From: Ruminococcus sp. UBA5884
GTDB lineage: Bacteria; Bacillota; Clostridia; Oscillospirales; Ruminococcaceae
NCBI GenBank assembly: GCA_002431975.1
Contig: DJFA01000084.1
Coordinates: 1-7,831 of the forward strand
DNA: 7,831 bases
Reading direction: 5' to 3'
Part shown: piece by piece, positions 1 through 5,443 of the stretch
Layout of the letters: each line of letters opens with the position of its first letter
Position numbering within the stretch: the first letter of the stretch is position 1
Notes under the pieces: model-generated
The model's database searches: none
What the model was told of the DNA's origin: nothing
What the model saw: only the letters and a program-made list of their open reading frames with translations
Position numbers and translations under genes: made by a program

Positions 1-954
1 GTTTCAAATTACAGCAAGCCTGTACATCCTGCATCAGCAAGAGTTACAAGAATAGTTGAAACTCCTGAATTTGCAGAAATAAAGCCATTTGATATCAATG
101 ACCCTGAAATACCAGAACCAGAACCTCTTACACCTATTGCTGATAAAAAGGTTCAGACACCTCCTCCGGCTGTTCATACTCAGCCGTCACCGGCAGCAGA
201 AATCAACAGACAGCCGGAATATCCTCAGCAGCAGAACCCTTATCAGCAGCCGTACCAGCAGCAGAATCCATATCAGCAGCCGTATCAGCAGCAGAACCCG
301 TACCAGCAGCCATATCAGCAACAGAACCCGTACCAGCAGCCGTATCAGCAGCAGAATCCATATCAGCAGCCGTACCAGCAGCCTGTGATGTATGGTCAGG
401 GTATGTATCAGCCGAATGTTCCGGTTATGTACAATGCATATGGTCAGCCTGTTCCGGTTCAGCCTGTAGGTTATAATAATTTTGGTCAGCCAATATATCC
501 TAATGTGCCTAATATGACAGTTCCGGTTCAGCCTGTTATACAGCAGAGTGCAGCTATGAATGCGGCTCTTAATCAGATGTCACAGCAGCCGGTTTCTGTT
601 CCTCCTAAAGCTCCTAAGAGCAGAAAGAAAACTCCTCAGCCGTCAGCATCTCCATTGCTTGGAAACGGTACTCCTGTAGTTGATTCCATTGAAGCAGCTC
701 TCAATCAGATGGGTATAGGTGACGGAGAAAAGGATAAAGATAAGGAAAAGGAAAAAATTCCGGTATTTGAAGAATATGTACCGCAGAGTAAGCGTGCTAC
801 AAAGGTACTCGTTCAGGAACCGGAGGAGGAAGAAGAAATCAAGGAAGAAAATCTTTCTCCTGAAGAAAAGAAACAGAAGCTTAAACGTGAAAAGGAAGCT
901 GCCAAATATGAAGCTCTTGCAAGAAAGAAACTTCAGAAAAAAGGCAAACTTTAA
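1..954 (+). CDS. Low-complexity Q/P/Y-rich repeat protein with charged tail, 5'-truncated, function unknown
   Basis: I do not recognise this protein. The frame is open from base 1 to the TAA at 952-954, so the start codon lies upstream of the window; 317 residues are visible. In order: a proline- and acid-rich stretch (visible residues 1-75); five perfect copies of QQQNPYQQPY (76-125); a Q/P/V/Y/N-rich stretch with YGQPVPVQPV-like phrases (about 126-185); a basic patch KSRKK (near 206-210); and a highly charged tail with GEKDKDKEKEK, a run of five glutamates at 275-279, and a Lys/Glu/Ala-rich end likely to form a helix or coiled coil (about 283-317). The motif AALNQM occurs twice (188-193 and 232-237). 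No membrane segment or enzymatic motif is visible. The composition suggests a largely disordered scaffold or linker protein, but this is inference. A terminator follows directly, so it is transcribed separately from the pst operon. Internal GTG/ATG codons at 385/388 are not convincing starts because the repeat frame continues upstream. Confidence 0.85.
   Translation, partial: VSNYSKPVHPASARVTRIVETPEFAEIKPFDINDPEIPEPEPLTPIADKKVQTPPPAVHTQPSPAAEINRQPEYPQQQNPYQQPYQQQNPYQQPYQQQNPYQQPYQQQNPYQQPYQQQNPYQQPYQQPVMYGQGMYQPNVPVMYNAYGQPVPVQPVGYNNFGQPIYPNVPNMTVPVQPVIQQSAAMNAALNQMSQQPVSVPPKAPKSRKKTPQPSASPLLGNGTPVVDSIEAALNQMGIGDGEKDKDKEKEKIPVFEEYVPQSKRATKVLVQEPEEEEEIKEENLSPEEKKQKLKREKEAAKYEALARKKLQKKGKL
226..375 (+). 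repeat. Five tandem 30-bp repeats encoding QQQNPYQQPY
   Basis: There are five in-frame 30-bp units, at 226-255, 256-285, 286-315, 316-345 and 346-375, followed by a partial unit (QQP) at 376-384. All five encode the identical decapeptide. The differences between units are only at synonymous third positions: AAC/AAT, CCT/CCA/CCG, TAC/TAT and CAG/CAA. The array is part of the upstream coding sequence and is a candidate for copy-number variation by slippage or recombination. Confidence 0.95.
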
Positions 955-961
955 TATTGAG

Positions 962-997
962 AAAAATCCCTGTATATGTGATATGCAGGGATTTTTT
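962..997 (+). terminator. Intrinsic terminator of the upstream gene, possibly bidirectional
   Basis: Arms at 962-977 and 981-996 pair over 16 positions with a single G-U wobble (973/985). They enclose a 3-nt GTG loop. The core is TCCCTG/CAGGGA and the 3' side ends in a run of six T (992-997). The 5' side starts with five A, so the structure could also terminate minus-strand transcription. It begins seven bases after the stop codon at 952-954, and it insulates the upstream gene from the pst operon. Confidence 0.9.
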
Positions 998-1003
998 CTG
1001 TTC

Positions 1004-1141
1004 TGCAGGGGCGAACTGTGTTCGCCCGTTCAAATTATGGTCTGACCATAATTTCGGTATTTGTTTTCTGTATGAAAAAATCATTGGTAATCTGATTAAA
1101 TTCATGGTAAATCCCACGGGCGAACACAGTTCGCCCCTACA
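1004..1141. repeat. BIME/MITE-like element: two inverted copies of a GC-rich palindrome
   Basis: The left copy contains GGGCGAAC (1009-1016), TGT, then GTTCGCCC (1020-1027). The right copy contains GGGCGAAC (1118-1125), ACA, then GTTCGCCC (1129-1136). Each is a perfect 8-bp hairpin with a 3-nt loop. The copies are reverse complements of each other over 23 bp (left 1007-1029, right 1116-1138), and the match continues to the ends as TGcAGGGG and CCCCTaCA. They are much richer in GC than the AT-rich spacer and surroundings. The pair resembles inverted REP palindromes (a BIME) or a short element with terminal inverted repeats. No target-site duplication is evident. My impression that such palindromes recur in Ruminococcus-type genomes is memory, not a search. 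Confidence 0.6.
1032..1054. repeat. Perfect 11-bp-arm palindrome inside the BIME-like element
   Basis: AAATTATGGTC (1032-1042) and GACCATAATTT (1044-1054) are exact reverse complements around a single T. A one-base centre cannot form a tight loop, so a few inner pairs would open in RNA. As duplex DNA it resembles a site for a dimeric protein. It lies between the two GC-rich palindromes and may simply be part of that element. Confidence 0.6.
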
Positions 1142-1170
1142 AAACAAATTCAAATTTCAAATAAGCGAAT

Positions 1171-1215
1171 TACAGAAAATATCATCGAATTGGCGTTAAA
1201 TAATTATTTTCTGTA
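1171..1215. repeat. AT-rich inverted repeat with 11-bp arms
   Basis: TACAGAAAATA (1171-1181) is the exact reverse complement of 1205-1215, with a 23-nt intervening segment. The arm sequence TTTTCTGTATG at 1207-1217 also occurs in direct orientation at 1064-1074 inside the neighbouring element, in both cases followed by an A-rich stretch and TCATT. No U-tract follows, so it is not a clear terminator. Its function is unknown. Confidence 0.4.
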
Positions 1216-1310
1216 TGGCAAATCATTTGTTTGTTGGAAATTGTAAATAAATAAATTTTATCATACTTTTAAGACAGTTTGGCGGGATATGCTGAAAATT
1301 ATGCGATTTG

Positions 1311-1382
1311 TTCCGATATAAAGATAATCATAGATTTAACATTGTTTAATGTTAAATTCCGATATTTAACATAGATTTAACA
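1311..1382 (+). promoter_or_regulatory. Putative PhoP/PhoB operator: phased TTTAACA boxes in a duplicated segment
   Basis: TTTAACA occurs at 1335-1341, 1365-1371 and 1376-1382, with a related TTTAATG at 1345-1351. The starts are 10, 20 and 11 bp apart, so the boxes lie on roughly one helix face. Bacillus-type PhoP boxes are TT(A/T/C)ACA-like hexamers repeated about every 11 bp upstream of the promoter, which these match well. The boxes sit in an imperfect duplication: TTCCGATAT (1311-1319 and 1357-1365) is followed each time by CATAGATTTAACA (1329-1341 and 1370-1382). TTTAACATT (1335-1343) and AATGTTAAA (1348-1356) also form an inverted repeat. The last box ends nine bases before the expected -35 position. 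Regulation by the operon's own response regulator is inferred. Confidence 0.65.
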
Positions 1383-1391
1383 AAACTGTAC

Positions 1392-1420
1392 TTTTGGATT
1401 TTACATAAATTGTTTATACT
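1392..1420 (+). promoter_or_regulatory. Probable pst operon promoter with weak -35
   Basis: TATACT at 1415-1420 is a good -10 hexamer. A 17-bp spacer would put the -35 at 1392-1397, where TTTTGG is a poor match to TTGACA. A weak -35 with activator boxes just upstream fits an activator-dependent promoter. Transcription would start near 1427, giving a leader of about 28 nt. Confidence 0.5.
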
Positions 1421-1438
1421 CAAGGTGTAAAAAAAATT

Positions 1439-1445
1439 AAAGGGG
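1439..1445 (+). promoter_or_regulatory. pstS ribosome binding site
   Basis: AAAGGGG lies nine bases before the ATG at 1455. It supports that start, which is also the one that gives a complete lipoprotein signal peptide. Confidence 0.7.
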
Positions 1446-1454
1446 TTTTATTCT

Positions 1455-2330
1455 ATGAAAAAACTTTTAGCATTCGCAATGTCAGCAGTATTATTTGCAG
1501 GAGCTTTCACAGGCTGTGCCAACGGAGGAGGATTTGATACTGCAAGTGATATAACAGTTATCACCCGTGAAGAAGGTTCAGGTACAAGAGGAGCATTCAT
1601 TGAACTTTTTGGAGTCGAAGAAAAGGACGCTGACGGAAACAAGGTTGATAAAACCATTTCAACAGCTGATACCCAGACAAGTACAGGAGTAGTTCTCACA
1701 AGCGTTGAACAGAATGTAAATGCAATCGGATATATTTCAATGGGTTCACTTAAAGATACTGTAAAGGCTCTTAAAATAAACGGAGCAGAACCAAGCGTTG
1801 AAAATATCAAGAGTGGAAAATATGAAGCCTCAAGACCGTTCAATATTGCAGAAAGTGCAGATGCCTCAGAACTTGCTCAGGATTTCGTTGACTTCATACT
1901 TTCAGAAGAAGGTCAGCAGACAGTCGAAAAGGCAGGATTCATTGCATCAGTTGACAGTCCGGCAGCTTATGACGGTAAAAAGCTTTCAGGAACAGTAACA
2001 GTTTCAGGCTCATCATCAGTAACTCCTGTAATGGAAAAGCTTAAAGAAGCATATGAAGCTGTAAACACCAATGCTAAAATTGAAATAAATATGAGTGATT
2101 CAACTACAGGTATGAGTGACGCAGCAGCCGGCAACTGTGATATAGGAATGGCTTCAAGAGAACTTAAAGACAGTGAACTTGAACAGGGTCTTACTCCTGT
2201 AGTAATAGCAATTGACGGAATAGCCGTTATTGTAAACAATGAAAATACAATTGACGATATGACAAAGGACGATATAAAGAAAATTTACACAGGTGAAGCA
2301 GTAAAATGGTCTGATATAACCGGAGAATAA
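1455..2330 (+). CDS. pstS: Phosphate-binding lipoprotein PstS, apparently circularly permuted
   Basis: This is the extracytoplasmic phosphate receptor of the Pst ABC importer, 291 residues. Residues 1-20 form a lipoprotein signal peptide (MKK, hydrophobic core, FTGC lipobox) with Cys21 as the lipidated residue. The phosphate-site motifs are present: TREEGSGTR (37-45), GSSSVTP (185-191), SDSTTGMSDAA (214-224) and CDIGMASREL (228-237). Their order is unusual. Segments that sit in the second half of ordinary PstS (REEGSGTR, NAIGYISMGSL 89-99, SGKYEASRP 120-128, FVDFILSEEGQ 144-154) come first. The usual N-terminal segments (GTVTVSGSSSVTP 179-191, IAIDGIAVIVN 251-261, IYTGEAVKWSDI 277-288) come last. 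The chain ends and begins exactly where a normal PstS would continue from W-x-D-I to I-T-V-x-x-R. The old ends are joined by a linker near 166-178. Length is normal for the family and there is no frameshift, so it is probably functional. First gene of the operon, behind the putative Pho boxes. Confidence 0.9.
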   Translation: MKKLLAFAMSAVLFAGAFTGCANGGGFDTASDITVITREEGSGTRGAFIELFGVEEKDADGNKVDKTISTADTQTSTGVVLTSVEQNVNAIGYISMGSLKDTVKALKINGAEPSVENIKSGKYEASRPFNIAESADASELAQDFVDFILSEEGQQTVEKAGFIASVDSPAAYDGKKLSGTVTVSGSSSVTPVMEKLKEAYEAVNTNAKIEINMSDSTTGMSDAAAGNCDIGMASRELKDSELEQGLTPVVIAIDGIAVIVNNENTIDDMTKDDIKKIYTGEAVKWSDITGE

Positions 2331-2345
2331 TGGAGAGATTGATTT

Positions 2346-3197
2346 ATGTTTAACAAAATCAGAGAAACATTCATGCATATAGTTTTTCTCATATCCGCCT
2401 GCATTTCGATTATAGCCGTGGCTCTGATATGTGTGTTTCTGTTTGCAAACGGTATACCTGCAATTCATGAGATAGGATTTTTCAACTTCATAGGGGGAAA
2501 GGTATGGAAGCCTACAAATGATATATACGGAATATTCCCTATGATAATCGGAAGCATATACGCAACTGCCGGAGCTATAATAATAGGAGTTCCGGCAGGA
2601 ATATTCACAGCGGTATTTCTTTCATCATTCTGTCCGAAAAAGCTTTACAGGATACTCAAGCCGCTGGTTGACCTGCTTGCAGGAATACCATCAGTTGTAT
2701 ATGGATTTTTCGGACTTATGGTAATAGTCCCCTTTATAAGGAATACATTCGGAGGAAGCGGAACAAGTCTGCTTGCCGCAAGTATAATCCTTGGAATAAT
2801 GATACTTCCGACAATAATAAGCGTATCAGAAGCATCTTTAAGGGCAGTGCCGAGAAGCTACTATGAGGGAAGTCTGGCTCTTGGGGCAACTCATGAAAGA
2901 AGCGTGTTCAGGACAATTCTTCCGGCAGCAAAATCCGGTGTATTATCCGGAGTTATCCTTGGAATAGGCAGAGCTGTAGGAGAAACAATGGCTGTTATCA
3001 TGGTGGCAGGAAATCAGGCAGTTATACCTTCATCTCTTATAAAGGGAATGAGAACTCTTACTGCAAATATAGTCCTTGAAATGGGCTATGCGGCAGACCT
3101 TCACAGAAGGGCACTTATCGCAACAGCAGTAGTATTGTTTGTATTCATACTTATAATAAATATGAGTTTCTCAATGGTAAGGAGGAGAATGAAATAA
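2346..3197 (+). CDS. pstC: Phosphate ABC transporter permease PstC
   Basis: One of the two membrane subunits that form the phosphate channel. It has 283 residues, a usual PstC length. Hydrophobic segments lie at about 12-34, 63-90, 108-132, 143-165, 198-220 and 256-276, giving six transmembrane helices. LAGIPSVVYGFFG (111-123) is typical of Pst permeases. The EAA-type cytoplasmic loop that docks on the ATPase spans about 174-195 (EGSLALGA onward) and is followed by GRAVGET (208-214). The start is supported by GGAGAG at 2332-2337, eight bases before the ATG and 15 bp after pstS. Assignment as PstC rather than PstA rests on its position next to pstS and its N-terminal layout; the two subunits are homologous. 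The stop overlaps the pstA start by one base (TAATG). Confidence 0.93.
   Translation: MFNKIRETFMHIVFLISACISIIAVALICVFLFANGIPAIHEIGFFNFIGGKVWKPTNDIYGIFPMIIGSIYATAGAIIIGVPAGIFTAVFLSSFCPKKLYRILKPLVDLLAGIPSVVYGFFGLMVIVPFIRNTFGGSGTSLLAASIILGIMILPTIISVSEASLRAVPRSYYEGSLALGATHERSVFRTILPAAKSGVLSGVILGIGRAVGETMAVIMVAGNQAVIPSSLIKGMRTLTANIVLEMGYAADLHRRALIATAVVLFVFILIINMSFSMVRRRMK
3179..3187 (+). promoter_or_regulatory. Strong pstA ribosome binding site inside pstC
   Basis: AAGGAGGAG lies within the last codons of pstC, nine bases before the pstA ATG at 3197. It is the strongest Shine-Dalgarno in the operon. The TAATG junction indicates translational coupling of the two permeases. Confidence 0.8.
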
Positions 3198-4030
3198 TGC
3201 ACGGCAAAACAGAATCTGTCATACTTAAAATACTTGTCTATGCAGCCGCAGCAATAACAGTCTGTACAGCAGTCGGAATAGTTATATATATACTGATAAA
3301 GGGAGTACCGAATATATCAGCTGATTTGTTTGCAGCCAAATATAACAGTGAAAACTGTTCACTGTTTCCGGCAATGGTAAATACGGTTACAATGACTCTG
3401 CTTTCACTGCTTATAGCAGTTCCTCTTGGAATATTTTCAGCGGTATATCTTGTTGAATATGCGAAAAAAGGAAACAAGCTTGTCGGAATAATCCGTATAA
3501 CAGCGGAAACTCTTTCAGGAATACCATCAATCGTATACGGACTTTTCGGATATCTGATGTTTGTTACAACTCTCGGATTTGAATATTCAATGCTTTCAGG
3601 AGCGTTGACTCTTTCAATAATGATACTTCCGGTAATAATGAGAACGACTGAAGAAGCGTTAATGAGCGTTCCGGATTCATACCGTGAGGGTTCATTCGGA
3701 CTCGGTGCAGGAAAATTAAGAACTGTTTTCAGAATAGTTCTTCCATCAGCAGTTCCCGGCATACTTTCGGGTATAATCCTTTCAACAGGAAGAATAGTCG
3801 GTGAAACGGCAGCTCTTATATTCACAGCCGGAACAGTTGCACAGATACCAGATAATCTGCTTGGTTCAGGAAGAACGCTTTCCGTTCATCTGTATGCACT
3901 CTGGAATGAGGGTCTTAATACCGATAAAGCGTATGCAACAGCAGTAATTCTGCTTATCATAGTAGTTATTATAAATATGCTTTCATCATTTATTGCAAAG
4001 AGAATTACGAAAGGAAAGACTAATGAATAA
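3197..4030 (+). CDS. pstA: Phosphate ABC transporter permease PstA
   Basis: The second membrane subunit of the phosphate importer, 277 residues. Six hydrophobic segments are visible at about 11-34, 62-86, 105-126, 131-153, 184-208 and 246-268. The sequence parallels PstC: LSGIPSIVYGLFGYL (106-120), IMILPVIMRTTEEAL (141-155), the EAA loop from REGSFGLGAG (163-172) through LPSA (182-185), and GRIVGET (198-204). The C-terminal LWNEGLNTDKAYATA (235-249) is typical of PstA. It would pair with PstC, with both EAA loops contacting a PstB dimer. The last eight bases overlap the preferred pstB start. Confidence 0.93.
   Translation: MHGKTESVILKILVYAAAAITVCTAVGIVIYILIKGVPNISADLFAAKYNSENCSLFPAMVNTVTMTLLSLLIAVPLGIFSAVYLVEYAKKGNKLVGIIRITAETLSGIPSIVYGLFGYLMFVTTLGFEYSMLSGALTLSIMILPVIMRTTEEALMSVPDSYREGSFGLGAGKLRTVFRIVLPSAVPGILSGIILSTGRIVGETAALIFTAGTVAQIPDNLLGSGRTLSVHLYALWNEGLNTDKAYATAVILLIIVVIINMLSSFIAKRITKGKTNE
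4010..4018 (+). promoter_or_regulatory. pstB ribosome binding site deciding the start
   Basis: GAAAGGAAAG-type sequence with AGGA at 4012-4015 lies seven bases before ATG 4023. It favours that codon over the in-frame ATG at 3993, which would add ten residues and deepen the overlap with pstA. Confidence 0.65.
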
Positions 4031-4793
4031 TATGAAAACGGATACCGTTAAATTTGATATCAAAAATATGAATCTGCATTACGGCAGTTTTCATGCACTT
4101 AAAAATGTAAATCTTGAACTTCCGTCAAACCGGATAACAGCATTTATAGGGCCGTCAGGCTGCGGAAAATCCACTCTGCTCAAAAGCCTCAACAGAATGA
4201 ATGACCTTGTTGAAGGCTGCGTTATAGACGGTAAAATACTCCTTGACGGTCAGGATATCTATGAAAAAATGGATACCAATATACTCAGAAAACGTGTGGG
4301 AATGGTATTCCAGAAACCTAATCCGTTTCCTATGTCGATATATGACAATATCGCCTATGGTCCACGCACCCATGGCATAAAATCAAAGGCAAAGCTTGAT
4401 GAGATAGTTGAAAATTCCCTCAGGGGAGCAGCTATATGGAATGAGGTAAAGGACAGACTCAAAAAAAGTGCTTTGGGAATGTCAGGCGGTCAGCAGCAGC
4501 GACTCTGCATTGCAAGAGCTTTGGCTGTAGAACCGGAGGTTCTGCTCATGGACGAGCCTACAAGTGCCCTTGACCCTATCTCAACCAGCAGTATAGAAGA
4601 CCTTGCCCTTGAACTCAGGGACAAGTATACAATAATCATGGTTACACATAATATGCAGCAGGCAACAAGAATTTCTGATAAAACAGCATTCTTTCTCCTC
4701 GGAGAAGTCATTGAAATGAATGATACTGAAACATTGTTTTCAAATCCGTCAGATAAACGTACGGAAGACTATATTACAGGAAGGTTTGGCTGA
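4023..4793 (+). CDS. pstB: Phosphate ABC transporter ATPase PstB
   Basis: Cytoplasmic ATPase that powers phosphate import through PstC/PstA. From ATG 4023 the protein has 256 residues, a usual PstB length. All ABC motifs are present: Walker A GPSGCGKST (43-51), Q-loop Q97 in VFQKPNPFPMSIYDNIAYG, signature SGGQQQR (154-160), Walker B VLLMDE (173-178) followed by PTSALDP, and the switch His209 in VTHNMQQA. KPNPFPMSIYDN and RLCIARALAVEPEVLLMDEP are highly characteristic of PstB rather than of other importers. The start overlaps pstA by eight bases and phoU follows after one base, so expression is coupled. Confidence 0.95.
   Translation: MNNMKTDTVKFDIKNMNLHYGSFHALKNVNLELPSNRITAFIGPSGCGKSTLLKSLNRMNDLVEGCVIDGKILLDGQDIYEKMDTNILRKRVGMVFQKPNPFPMSIYDNIAYGPRTHGIKSKAKLDEIVENSLRGAAIWNEVKDRLKKSALGMSGGQQQRLCIARALAVEPEVLLMDEPTSALDPISTSSIEDLALELRDKYTIIMVTHNMQQATRISDKTAFFLLGEVIEMNDTETLFSNPSDKRTEDYITGRFG
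4778..4784 (+). promoter_or_regulatory. phoU ribosome binding site deciding the start
   Basis: AGGAAGG lies ten bases before ATG 4795 and inside the end of pstB. The longer open frame begins at 4720 within pstB, but its extra 25 residues have no PhoU-like sequence, so 4795 is preferred. Confidence 0.65.
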
Positions 4794-4794
4794 T

Positions 4795-5439
4795 ATGAGA
4801 GATAAATTTGATATGCAGCTTGAAAAGCTCAATAATGAACTGATTGAAATGGGTGCATTATGCGAGTCGGCTATTGCGGGAGCAGTAAAGGCTCTTTTCA
4901 ATTATGATATGACTCTTGTACAGAGTACTATTGATACAGAACATGAAATTGACCGCAAGGAAAAAGTAATTGAATCAATGTGTCTGAAGCTTCTGCTCCA
5001 GCAGCAGCCTGTGGCAAGAGATTTGAGAACTGTTTCATCTGCTCTCAAAATGATAACCGATATGGAGAGAATCGGCGACCAGGCTTCTGATATCGCTGAA
5101 ATTGTGAAAATTCATGACCTTTCTGACGAAAAGCATAATGCACATATTCGCAAAATGGCTGAAAGCACCATAAAAATGGTGACAGAAAGCGTTGACGCAT
5201 TCGTAAACAAGGATATCAGCCTTGCAATGTCGGTTATTGACTATGATGACGAAGTTGATGACTTGTTTGTTAAGATAAAGAATGATATAATAGAACTGAT
5301 AGCAGAAAACCCTGAAAACGGCGAAAAGGCAATTGATGTGCTTATGATAGCAAAATATCTTGAGCGTATCGGCGACCATGCCACAAATATCGCTGAATGG
5401 GTAGTGTTTTCAATAAACGGAATTCATAAGGAGAACTGA
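4795..5439 (+). CDS. phoU: Phosphate signalling protein PhoU
   Basis: Cytoplasmic helical protein that in characterised systems relays the state of the Pst transporter to the PhoR kinase and restrains both phosphate uptake and Pho activation. It has 214 residues from ATG 4795, matching the two-repeat PhoU family length. Each three-helix repeat carries the family metal-binding signature: ERIGDQASDIAE (91-102) and ERIGDHATNIAEW (190-202). The N-terminal part (FDMQLEKLNNELIEMG, 5-20) and QQQPVARDLRTVSSALK (69-85) are also typical. Its position between pstB and the two-component genes fits a bridge between transport and signalling. The stop is four bases before the regulator gene. Confidence 0.94.
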   Translation: MRDKFDMQLEKLNNELIEMGALCESAIAGAVKALFNYDMTLVQSTIDTEHEIDRKEKVIESMCLKLLLQQQPVARDLRTVSSALKMITDMERIGDQASDIAEIVKIHDLSDEKHNAHIRKMAESTIKMVTESVDAFVNKDISLAMSVIDYDDEVDDLFVKIKNDIIELIAENPENGEKAIDVLMIAKYLERIGDHATNIAEWVVFSINGIHKEN

Positions 5440-5443
5440 TAGT

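Larger units (their letters stand above)
955..1454. other. 500-bp intergenic region without a gene
   Basis: Between the upstream stop and the pstS start I find no supportable coding sequence. The stretch holds, in order, the terminator (962-997), the BIME-like inverted palindromes (1004-1141), an AT-rich hairpin (1171-1215), about 95 bp of AT-rich DNA in which I see nothing definite, and the pstS control region (about 1311-1454). Short open frames crossing the repeats lack ribosome binding sites and recognisable protein sequence. Confidence 0.8.

Noticed and set aside
226..375. CRISPR-like array
   Set aside because: The 30-bp units are directly contiguous with no spacers and encode an in-frame decapeptide.
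89..388. Ser/Arg-rich open frame of 99 codons across the tandem repeat
   Set aside because: It is an off-frame shadow of the repeat array; the true frame continues from base 1 to 954 and the SR-like composition follows from the repeated CAG/CCG codons.
385..954. Separate 189-residue gene starting at GTG 385 or ATG 388
   Set aside because: The same frame is open through the repeats back to base 1 with consistent composition, and there is no ribosome binding site before 385.
881..1199. Small open frames on both strands crossing the intergenic palindromes
   Set aside because: They run through the terminator and the inverted repeats, have no recognisable protein features, and lack good ribosome binding sites.
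1271..1328. Additional upstream promoter (AAGACA with a GATAAT-like hexamer)
   Set aside because: No -35/-10 pair with acceptable spacing and match was found; TATACT at 1415-1420 is clearly better.
1455..2330. PstS as a broken or frameshifted gene, or as two gene fragments
   Set aside because: One uninterrupted frame with a signal peptide and all family motifs of normal total length; the unusual order is better explained by permutation.
2328..2348. Attenuating stem-loop between pstS and pstC
   Set aside because: The 15-bp gap is mostly ribosome binding site and has no inverted repeat.
3238..3825. 195-codon minus-strand open frame opposite pstA
   Set aside because: It is antisense to a clear pstA with intact motifs; long antisense frames are a by-product of codon bias.
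3993..4022. Upstream pstB start at ATG 3993
   Set aside because: The added residues are not PstB-like and overlap pstA; ATG 4023 has a well-placed AGGA and gives the usual family length.
4720..4794. Upstream phoU start at ATG 4720
   Set aside because: It lies inside pstB in another frame; ATG 4795 has AGGAAGG upstream and gives a standard PhoU N-terminus.
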